From Victivallales bacterium (lineage in GTDB: Bacteria > Verrucomicrobiota > Lentisphaeria > Victivallales > UBA1829), in contig JAEEQN010000001.1 of assembly GCA_016285345.1 (NCBI GenBank), positions 62,001 to 126,000 of the forward strand: a stretch of 64,000 nucleotides of DNA. Direction: 5' to 3'. Positions 45,064-51,953 of this stretch are shown piece after piece. Made by a program: the position numbers and the translations under genes. The notes beneath the pieces are model-generated. The model ran no database searches. It was not told where the DNA came from and worked only from the letters and a program-made list of their open reading frames with translations. Numbering within the stretch: the first letter of the stretch is position 1; each line of letters begins with the position of its first letter.

Positions 45064-47408
45064 AAAATAAACTCTCTTCGTTCATATCCGGCCACAGACG
45101 CCTCTGGAACACATTCCTTTTCCTCTTCATCCTCCTGACCGCGTTCTCGTTCCGTACGTACCACTACAACACCTCCGTGCTGATGCTGAACGAGATCATC
45201 CGCGAGGTTCCGCAGCAGGAACAGGACCGCCGCTCGTTCTTCGAGCTTTTCCTCCCGCTCCGGCACAACAACTTCTCGCCGTTCACCATCGAGAGCGCCA
45301 TGATGTATTCCTACTCGCAGGACATCGCCGAGGGGAAAGGCGTGCCGGAACGCGACGAGACGCTGAAGCATATGGAGGACATCCCGCCCTACGCGCAGAT
45401 GAACATGGCGCTGGAGTGGTTTCTCGGCTGGGGCTGGCGGCTGAAACAGCTGATCGCGCCCGACCCGGAGAGTTCCCCGCGCGAAAAATTATTCCAGGAC
45501 CATCCGTACATGGCGCAGTGGATGAGCGCGCAGATACGGCTGTGGGCGTCGCTCACATCCGCGCTGATCTTCTTGTGGCTTCTGCTCTTGAAATGTCCGC
45601 GCAAACTGGCGTTCTGCGGCGGATTCCTGCACGCCGTGGCGCTGTCGGCGATCGCGCGTTCCACCGGGCAGGACCTGGTGCGCGGCGAATTCTGCATCCC
45701 GCTGATCACGATGACGTTCGTGCTGGCGGCGTGGTGCAGCAGCCGGGCGCGCTGGTGGAAGATGCCGATCATTTTCTGCGTGGTGTTCCTGGCGTTCATC
45801 GCGTGGGACCTGTGCCAGATGATCTTCTCCGCGTGGGCGCTGATCGAGGTCCTGCGCGCGGTCTGCGGATACCGGATGAAACGCGGTCTGCTGTATGCCT
45901 GGATCGCAATCGCCGCCGCCGTGCTGCTGAACGCCCTCGTCGTGCCGTTCAACGTCACCTACGGCCTGATCCATGCCCCGATCCTGTGGGTGGCGATGCC
46001 GTCGCTCTTCTGCTGTTATGCGCTTCAGAGCGTGTCGCGTCGATTGAATCTGACCGGAGGCCGCAAGCTCGCGCTGCGTCTGGCGGTGCCGATTCTGGCG
46101 GCGGCGTTGTACGTGAATTGGGCTCAGTTCGGCAACACCCCGGAATACGCATCGAACTACAGCCACTTCTCCGAGGCGATGAAGGCGAAGATCAAGTTCA
46201 ACAATGTGAAGCCCGCGAACGCCCTGCTGCTGAACTACGACGCCCGCATCATGTGGACGCCCTCCATGCACTCCGCCACCTGGGAGATCGCGTCGTCGTT
46301 CTTCCCGAGCCTTCTTTTCGGGCGCAGGCTCCAGTTCGGCCTCTTCCATTTCCTGTTCGGCCTGCTTCCGGTTACATTGGCGCTGTACGCCGCGCTGCTG
46401 CTGGGACTGACCTTGTTCCGAATACCACGGGAAGAGTTCATGAAGACGCTGTCGCGGACGTTCCTGCCGAACATCTTCACGGTCGGGTTCATCGTCGGGT
46501 TCATCTACATCGTGCGCTACCACGAGTTCGTGATCCTCTTCCTCTGCGTGTCCCTGCCGATGCTCGTCCGCACGTATCTGCGGGCGTTCCGGCACGCGCC
46601 ATGGAAAGTCGATCCCGCCGAGGCCTGCACGGTCATCTTCGACTGTCCGCGCCTGCTCAAATTCCTCCGTCGCACGCTCACTGGCGTTTTCGTTTTCATT
46701 CTCTTCTGGGAGACGATCGTGTCCATCGGAACGCCCCGCCGTTATACGGGCGACGTCGCGTTCCGGGAGACCGCCATGCTGATCCTGTGGTTCCGCCAGC
46801 ACAAGGACGCCGTGGCGGGCAAGGGTGTGGCGGCGAACTTCACCGTCGGGCCGATGCTGAAAGCGTACGCGGGGACCGGACTCGTCATGAATCCTCAGTT
46901 CGGCATGAAGCGCATCCGCGACGCCACGGAGAAATACCTGAACGCGATGTTCCACGGCTCCGAGCTTGATCTGGCGCGCTACTGCGGCGAATACGGCGCG
47001 GACTACGTGATCTACAACAAGGGCGCGTGCTTCTCCTATTCGATCTACTCGAACCGCTACATCGCCGGCGCGAACGAGATCAAGCCCGACTCCATCGTCA
47101 ACCTCATGATCTCCGATCCGGACAGCCTGCACTGGTTCTACCGCCTCGACGTCCCGCGCGGGCTGGAGAGCATCAACCGCGTCTACACGGTCTTCAAGGT
47201 GGTTTCGCCGGAGGGCAAGCGCGAAGCCGCCCGCCTCGGCGCGCTCGGCAGAAACGAGCTTGCGCTCGGACGGAAAGAAGAAGCCGCCGAACTCGCGAAG
47301 AAAGCCGTCTGGCTCGATCCGACCGCCGAAGGGCCGAGGCTCCTGTACTTTGAAACGCACGGCTATCTGCCGCGCATCACGCTGTCCGGCGTGGAGAACG
47401 AGAAATAA
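45060..47408 (+). CDS. Large polytopic membrane protein, GT-C-like, with C-terminal TPR
   Basis: A 782-residue membrane protein with about ten to twelve helices over residues 15-560. The first large outer loop (SPFTIESAMMYSYSQDIAEG, then YAQMNMALEWFLGWGW) resembles the acidic first loop of GT-C glycosyltransferases of STT3/PMT type, and the soluble part (ADYVIYNKG and later VYTVFKVV) resembles their C-terminal domains. The last 60 residues form a TPR pair (ALGRNELALGRKEEAAELAK). Start is GTG 45060 overlapping the rpoN stop (GTGA) with AGGAA upstream; earlier in-frame codons are rpoN shadow. Glycosyl transfer from a lipid-linked donor is plausible but unproven. Confidence 0.6.
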   Translation: MKNKLSSFISGHRRLWNTFLFLFILLTAFSFRTYHYNTSVLMLNEIIREVPQQEQDRRSFFELFLPLRHNNFSPFTIESAMMYSYSQDIAEGKGVPERDETLKHMEDIPPYAQMNMALEWFLGWGWRLKQLIAPDPESSPREKLFQDHPYMAQWMSAQIRLWASLTSALIFLWLLLLKCPRKLAFCGGFLHAVALSAIARSTGQDLVRGEFCIPLITMTFVLAAWCSSRARWWKMPIIFCVVFLAFIAWDLCQMIFSAWALIEVLRAVCGYRMKRGLLYAWIAIAAAVLLNALVVPFNVTYGLIHAPILWVAMPSLFCCYALQSVSRRLNLTGGRKLALRLAVPILAAALYVNWAQFGNTPEYASNYSHFSEAMKAKIKFNNVKPANALLLNYDARIMWTPSMHSATWEIASSFFPSLLFGRRLQFGLFHFLFGLLPVTLALYAALLLGLTLFRIPREEFMKTLSRTFLPNIFTVGFIVGFIYIVRYHEFVILFLCVSLPMLVRTYLRAFRHAPWKVDPAEACTVIFDCPRLLKFLRRTLTGVFVFILFWETIVSIGTPRRYTGDVAFRETAMLILWFRQHKDAVAGKGVAANFTVGPMLKAYAGTGLVMNPQFGMKRIRDATEKYLNAMFHGSELDLARYCGEYGADYVIYNKGACFSYSIYSNRYIAGANEIKPDSIVNLMISDPDSLHWFYRLDVPRGLESINRVYTVFKVVSPEGKREAARLGALGRNELALGRKEEAAELAKKAVWLDPTAEGPRLLYFETHGYLPRITLSGVENEK

Positions 47409-47471
47409 TCAATCACCGGTTGTGATCCTGTTCATCCGGTCGTTTTTTCGCGAAAAATATAAGTCGCCTGC

Positions 47472-47500
47472 TTGTATTTTTCCCGCGTCGGGTGTATAGT
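47472..47500 (+). promoter_or_regulatory. Predicted promoter of tRNA-Glu
   Basis: TTGTAT (47472-47477), a 17-base spacer ending TCGGGTG and TATAGT (47495-47500) lie 21 bases before the mature tRNA 5' end. Confidence 0.65.
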
Positions 47501-47521
47501 AATCAATACTTCTTTCGGTGC

Positions 47522-47597
47522 GTCCCCATCGTCTAGAGGCCTAGGACATCAGGTTCTCATCCTGGTAACATGGGTTCGAATCCCATTGGGGATGCCA
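47522..47597 (+). tRNA. tRNA-Glu(CTC)
   Basis: Complete cloverleaf: acceptor GTCCCCA/TGGGGAT with a G-T first pair, anticodon loop TTCTCAT with anticodon CTC (reads GAG), T arm ATGGG TTCGAAT CCCAT, discriminator G and encoded CCA. Its own promoter precedes it. Confidence 0.95.
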
Positions 47598-47749
47598 TTT
47601 TTTGTGCCCGGACAAAGTCCACGGACTTGTTCTTTGCCCGGATGAGATTGGGGACCATCGGCATGATGAGGTAAACGAGTCCCGCATAGAAAAACCGAAA
47701 CGCATCCGTTATTCCTCCTTTTTCGGACCAGACGCTGTTTCCCTCTGCA

Positions 47750-48166
47750 TTACGGTTGCTCCCCGGAAAAAACATCCACGAATTCAGCTTCAGCGGGGGA
47801 TGTCACGATCAGCACGGCCTCCTGGTTAAAAAGCTGTCTGTACTGGTGCGCGACCCGCCGGACTTTATCTTTTGCATCGGACGGAGCCAGGACCACGATG
47901 ATGCGTGAATCCTCGCGCATAGTGGCGGCTGAGGCATCGTCCGATTTCCAGTGGCCTGTTGCTTTTAACGTCGTGTAGCCGTCGGGAAACTCCGCCGTCA
48001 CATAGTCTTCGCAGAACTGTTCCCATTCCGCTTCCGAGACGGCTCCGTCGCTTTGTGACATCCCGCAGAAGATTCTGTATTCCCGCCAGTTTTCACGCGA
48101 GGTGCAACAGCATCCCGCGAAAAGCACATTTGCAGCCAAAAGAAATGAAAAAAAGATTCTGTTCAT
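47750..48166 (-). CDS. DUF3574 lipoprotein
   Basis: A 138-residue lipoprotein: signal MNRIFFSFLLAANVLFAGCC with the lipobox LFAGC. The mature part matches the DUF3574 pattern: YRIFCGMSQSDGAVSEAEWE, VTAEFPDGYTTLKATGHW, REDSRIIVVLAPSD, and RQLFNQEAVLIV at the end. The function of this family is unknown. ATG 48166 is chosen because the signal peptide begins there; the longer frame lies inside the preceding gene. It starts one base past the end of the NimA-like gene and ends the flavodoxin-NimA-DUF3574 operon. Confidence 0.8.
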   Translation of the reverse strand: MNRIFFSFLLAANVLFAGCCCTSRENWREYRIFCGMSQSDGAVSEAEWEQFCEDYVTAEFPDGYTTLKATGHWKSDDASAATMREDSRIIVVLAPSDAKDKVRRVAHQYRQLFNQEAVLIVTSPAEAEFVDVFSGEQP

Positions 48167-48167
48167 T

Positions 48168-48695
48168 TTAAGCTCCGGACTTTTCCGTTCCGGCATCATG
48201 CGCATCCCGACAAGGCGGATTCGATTTGCCCGTCAGGTTTTTCAGGACGAGTTTCCAGACCGCGGTCATTTCCACGACGGCGTCCGGGAGGGATTCAAAC
48301 GGCGATTCGACAAATCTGTTTGCCAGTGCGATCAGGATGCGGCGTTTTTCCTCCGGTTCGCAGATCTGTTCCATCATGCCTTCTCCGGCGACGGAGACAT
48401 AAAGGTTCGTTACGCTTCGCATGCCGCCGGGCCGCACGATCTCCTTCGCGCCGTCGTCACGTTCGGCAAAGAAATAAACATGCGGATCGCGCGCCAGAAT
48501 ATCCGCTTTCCGTCCTTCTTTCGCTCCGTGGAAATACAGCACGGCGCTTCCGTCCGGACCGGGTTCGGCGAGATAGTTCATGGTCACGCCGTAGGGCTTT
48601 CCGGCATCGTTCAAGGCAAGATGTCCGGCAGGCAGGGAACTTAGGATTGCCCAAATGGTATTCGGATCTTTGATCTCGCGGTCTGTGCGTCGCAT
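48168..48695 (-). CDS. NimA-like pyridoxamine 5'-phosphate oxidase-family flavoprotein
   Basis: A 175-residue protein with the split-barrel FMN-binding pattern of the PPOX family. The opening MRRTDREIKD and the strand GHLALNDAGKPYGVTMNYL match NimA/5-nitroimidazole-reductase-like proteins, and LYFHGAKEGRKADIL is the FMN-phosphate region. NimA relatives reduce nitro compounds or act as haem/F420-independent flavin oxidoreductases; the substrate here is unknown. It lies 45 bases after the flavodoxin-like gene in the same direction, suggesting a small redox operon. Confidence 0.8.
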   Translation of the reverse strand: MRRTDREIKDPNTIWAILSSLPAGHLALNDAGKPYGVTMNYLAEPGPDGSAVLYFHGAKEGRKADILARDPHVYFFAERDDGAKEIVRPGGMRSVTNLYVSVAGEGMMEQICEPEEKRRILIALANRFVESPFESLPDAVVEMTAVWKLVLKNLTGKSNPPCRDAHDAGTEKSGA

Positions 48696-48740
48696 GAGCT
48701 TCTGTTCCTTCCGTGATTCGTTGTTCCCACCAAAAAGTGT

Positions 48741-49382
48741 TTACCTGGCTGCCAGCTTCACGCCGAGCTCGAACGCCTTTTTACAATCCTGAGGGAATAC
48801 CGTTTCATGGCGTTGGCATTTTGCTTTGCCGTCGAACATGCCGAGATGATACCGGCTGTAGTCCTTCACCTGCATGGTGTCCATGGAAAGAAGCGTTTCG
48901 CAATGGCCGAAATAGAGTTTCATCCAGTTCTCGTAGCGTTGGAAGACCTCCCGATAGCCGACCTGCGGGAACCATGCCTCGGGACAGTTCATCGTGAAAA
49001 CCCATGCCGTCTTTTTCGCCGGACTCAGCGGCTTGCTGTAATCATCGTAGTTCAGATACTGGAACAGGAAACGCTCGAAAAAAGAACGCATCTCGCCGGT
49101 GACTTCGCTGAAATAGATCGGACTGCCCAGCACCACCGCATCTGCTTCATGAATGCGATCCAATACAGGCGTAAGGTCATCGCGCAACACACAACGGTTC
49201 GGGCGCGGTTCCTTTCTGAGCTTGCATGCCATACAGCTCCTGCATCCGCGGAAATTGAGGTCGTACAAGTAGACCATCTCCGTCTCCGCGCCAGCCGAGG
49301 CCGCGCCGTCCAGTACGTTCTTCAGCAGGGTGTCGGTGTTCCAGTTCTTGCGGGGACTGCCGTTGACGGCCATAACTTTCAT
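48741..49382 (-). CDS. Flavodoxin-fold NAD(P)H-dependent oxidoreductase
   Basis: A 213-residue FMN reductase-like protein. AVNGSPRKNWNTDTLL binds FMN phosphate, GCRSCMACKL is the Cys-rich signature of the iron-sulfur flavoprotein/multimeric flavodoxin group, and VVLGSPIYFSEVTGEMRSFF is the isoalloxazine loop. Such proteins move electrons from NAD(P)H to quinones or nitro/azo compounds. It has its own promoter 60 bases upstream and leads the operon with the NimA-like and DUF3574 genes. Confidence 0.85.
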   Translation of the reverse strand: MKVMAVNGSPRKNWNTDTLLKNVLDGAASAGAETEMVYLYDLNFRGCRSCMACKLRKEPRPNRCVLRDDLTPVLDRIHEADAVVLGSPIYFSEVTGEMRSFFERFLFQYLNYDDYSKPLSPAKKTAWVFTMNCPEAWFPQVGYREVFQRYENWMKLYFGHCETLLSMDTMQVKDYSRYHLGMFDGKAKCQRHETVFPQDCKKAFELGVKLAAR

Positions 49383-49443
49383 AGCGGGCTCCTTTCCTGT
49401 TCATTTTTGCTCAGTAGCAGCAGGATGACTGCCGTTTTCGCAT

Positions 49444-49472
49444 ACTATACACCCGTATTCGACTGAAATCAA
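49444..49472 (-). promoter_or_regulatory. Predicted promoter of the flavodoxin operon
   Basis: On the minus strand TTGATT (49472-49467), a 17-base spacer ending ACGGGTG and TATAGT (49449-49444) lie about 60 bases before the start at 49382. Confidence 0.65.
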
Positions 49473-49542
49473 ACCGGGAACAGGAGAAAACAGGAAAGGG
49501 GACCGACTGAAAGCAAAAATTTTTTATTTGTTAAACGATAGC

Positions 49543-49571
49543 TTGAAAACAATAGCGGAACGTGGTATATT
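49543..49571 (+). promoter_or_regulatory. Predicted promoter of the Fe-S flavin oxidoreductase
   Basis: TTGAAA (49543-49548), a 17-base spacer and TATATT (49566-49571) lie about 80 bases before the start codon at 49652. Confidence 0.65.
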
Positions 49572-49599
49572 GTGGGCGAACGTATTTGAATACAAACTG

Positions 49600-49629
49600 C
49601 AAATGAGGTTTTCTACTGAACTTCATTTG
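49600..49629 (+). promoter_or_regulatory. Leader hairpin before the Fe-S flavin oxidoreductase
   Basis: CAAATGAGGTT (49600-49610) and AACTTCATTTG (49619-49629) pair over 11 bases with one G-U-type mismatch and an 8-base loop. It lies in the untranslated leader, ending 22 bases before the start codon, so it could be an operator or affect translation. Confidence 0.5.
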
Positions 49630-49651
49630 TTATTTCATCAGGGGTCTTTTT

Positions 49652-51652
49652 ATGGACTACGACATTTTATTCCAGCCGGTCAGGATCGGCAACCTTGAAC
49701 TGAAGAACCGTTTCATGATGGCTCCGGTCGGGCCTCTGGGGCTCGGCGACGCCGACGGAGCGTTCAACCGGCGCGGCATTGATTATTATGTGGAACGGGC
49801 AAAAGGCGGGACCGGCTTGATCTGCACCGGCGTCACGTTCGCCGATTTTACGGTGGAGGAGCACTCCTGCCCCGGCGTGCCTGTCCCGACGCGGAATCCG
49901 CATCAGTTCATCCGCACCGGCAAGGAAATGACGGAACGAATCCATGCGTACGGCTCCAAAGTCCTGCTTCAGCTTTCCGGCGGCTTCGGACGCGTGTCGA
50001 TTCCGGAAGACCAGGGCGCGGACAATCCCGTCGCCCCGTCCGAAATCCCGCACCGGTGGCTCGACAAGACGTGCCGCGCGATCACGGTGGACGAGATCCA
50101 TCATATCGTCGCCATGTTCGGCAAGGCGGCGGCGATCGGAAAACGCGCCGGATTCGACGGCATCATGATCCATGCCGTGCATGAAGGCTACCTGATCGAC
50201 CAGTTCGCGATCGCCATGTTCAATCATCGCACGGACGAATACGGCGGCTCGCTGGAAAACAGGCTTCGTTTCGCCCGGGAGATCCGCGAAGAGATCACGA
50301 AGACCTGCGGTTCCGATTTCCCGGTGGTCATGCGTCTTTCCACCAAGAGTTTCATCAAGGACTGGCGCAAAGGCGCGCTCCCCGGCGAAGAATTCGAAGA
50401 AAAGGGCCGCGACGAAGCCGAAGGGCTCGAAGTCGCAAAACTGCTGGAGCAGTATGGTTACGATGCTTTCGACGTGGATGTCGGGTCCTACGACAGCTGG
50501 TACTGGTCGCATCCGCCCATGTACCAGAAGGACGGGCTCTACCTGAAATACGCAAAAGCCGTGAAGGAAACGGTGAAGGTCCCGGTGATCTGCGCCGGAA
50601 AACTCGCGAATCCCGATCTCTCTTCGCAGGCTGTAAAGGACGGCTGGATCGATATCGTTTCTCTCGGGCGTCCTCTGCTCGCCGACGCCGATTACGCGAA
50701 CAAACTGCGCAGCGGCAGGAAAGCGGACATCCGCCCCTGCATCAGCTGCCAGGAAGGCTGCATGGGGCGAATCCAGAATTATTCGCTGGTCAACTGCGCC
50801 GTGAATCCGCAGTGCGCCAGAGAACGCGATTTCGCATACAATCCGGTTCTGCGCCCGAAGAAAGTGGTCATCGTCGGCGGCGGCGTCGCCGGCATGGAAG
50901 CCGCGAGAGTGCTGGCGATCCGCGGTCACAAGCCCGTGATCTTCGAGAAAGAAGACAGCCTCGGCGGCGCATGCGTCCCCGCCGGCGTGCCCGATTTCAA
51001 AAAAGAAGACAGGGCCCTGATCCAGTGGTACATTCATACCATGAAGGAACTCCAAGTCGAAATCCATCCCGGCGCCGCCGTGACGGAGGAAATGCTTCGC
51101 GGCATGACATTTGACGCACTCATCATCGCGACCGGAGCCACGCCGCGCCTGTTCGATCTGGGCAAAGGCATCCCCGTGTACGACGCGAAATCCGTACTGA
51201 AAAACAATGCTGCCGGACTTGGAAAAGACCTGGTCGTGCTCGGCGGCGGTACCGTCGGCTGCGAACTCGCCCTGTGGCTTCGTGAATCCTTCGGGAAGAA
51301 TGTCACGATCGTGGAAGCGCAGAAAGACATTCTCACGCTCAATGCGCCGCTGTGCTCCGCCAACAAGGATATGCTGGCCGCCCTGGTCCGGTTCAAAGGC
51401 TGCGCGATCCGCGCCAATACCGTCGCGAAACAGGTGACGGACACCGGCGTCATCCTGCACGATCAGAAGAGCGGCGAGGATTCCGAACTGAAGGCGGACG
51501 CCGTGATCGTCGCCGCCGGATTCCGCAGCGATACTTCTCTGTATCACGCCATGCGGGATGTTCCGGAACTCTACGCCATCGGCGATTGCAGGGAATGCCG
51601 CAATATCCATCAGGCGATCTGGGACGCATACGAAGTGGCAAATCATATCTGA
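49652..51652 (+). CDS. Old-yellow-enzyme type Fe-S flavin oxidoreductase (FadH/BaiCD-like)
   Basis: A 666-residue enzyme with an N-terminal FMN TIM barrel (ILFQPVRIGNLELKNRFMMA; NHRTDEYGGSLENRLRF), a [4Fe-4S] motif with Cys spacing CxxCxxxCx11C in CISCQEGCMGRI, and C-terminal FAD/NAD domains (VVIVGGGVAGMEAARVLAIR; LVVLGGGTVGCELALWL; YAIGDCRECRNIHQAI). This is the layout of 2,4-dienoyl-CoA reductase, BaiCD/BaiH, FldZ and trimethylamine dehydrogenase relatives. It reduces an activated C=C bond with NAD(P)H; the substrate is not evident. It is monocistronic with its own promoter. Confidence 0.88.
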   Translation: MDYDILFQPVRIGNLELKNRFMMAPVGPLGLGDADGAFNRRGIDYYVERAKGGTGLICTGVTFADFTVEEHSCPGVPVPTRNPHQFIRTGKEMTERIHAYGSKVLLQLSGGFGRVSIPEDQGADNPVAPSEIPHRWLDKTCRAITVDEIHHIVAMFGKAAAIGKRAGFDGIMIHAVHEGYLIDQFAIAMFNHRTDEYGGSLENRLRFAREIREEITKTCGSDFPVVMRLSTKSFIKDWRKGALPGEEFEEKGRDEAEGLEVAKLLEQYGYDAFDVDVGSYDSWYWSHPPMYQKDGLYLKYAKAVKETVKVPVICAGKLANPDLSSQAVKDGWIDIVSLGRPLLADADYANKLRSGRKADIRPCISCQEGCMGRIQNYSLVNCAVNPQCARERDFAYNPVLRPKKVVIVGGGVAGMEAARVLAIRGHKPVIFEKEDSLGGACVPAGVPDFKKEDRALIQWYIHTMKELQVEIHPGAAVTEEMLRGMTFDALIIATGATPRLFDLGKGIPVYDAKSVLKNNAAGLGKDLVVLGGGTVGCELALWLRESFGKNVTIVEAQKDILTLNAPLCSANKDMLAALVRFKGCAIRANTVAKQVTDTGVILHDQKSGEDSELKADAVIVAAGFRSDTSLYHAMRDVPELYAIGDCRECRNIHQAIWDAYEVANHI

Positions 51653-51953
51653 TGCGGCCGGACGCGACGGAAAAATCCCTTTTTGTTCGAGGCTGGATAA
51701 AAACGGTATTTTGGATATATCTCAATATGACCGTCCGGAATACCGTCGGCATTTCAACAATCGGAAAAAATTAGTTTTTCTCATCTTTACGCCTTGACAG
51801 AAACAAAAAAAGGCGTATTTTATAGTAAAGGAAGAGCACATCCGGCGGTTCTTGTCCGACAATAACCGAACACTCTCTCATAATCATTTGACAGAGGCTC
51901 CCTGTTACAGTTACCTTTTTTTAGCAACACTCTGAACAACAGCAGGAAACGCA
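51653..51953. other. Intergenic region with a promoter for the downstream membrane protein
   Basis: No gene is seen. TTGACA (51794-51799), a 16-base spacer and TATTTT (51816-51821) form a plausible plus-strand promoter about 130 bases before the 51954 start; TATAGT at 51821 would need a 21-base spacer. Confidence 0.5.

Noticed and set aside
47557..47775. 72-codon minus-strand frame ending in the tRNA-Glu region
   Set aside because: Its C-terminal part is the antisense of the tRNA (a common spurious tRNA translation) and the rest has no ribosome site or family pattern.
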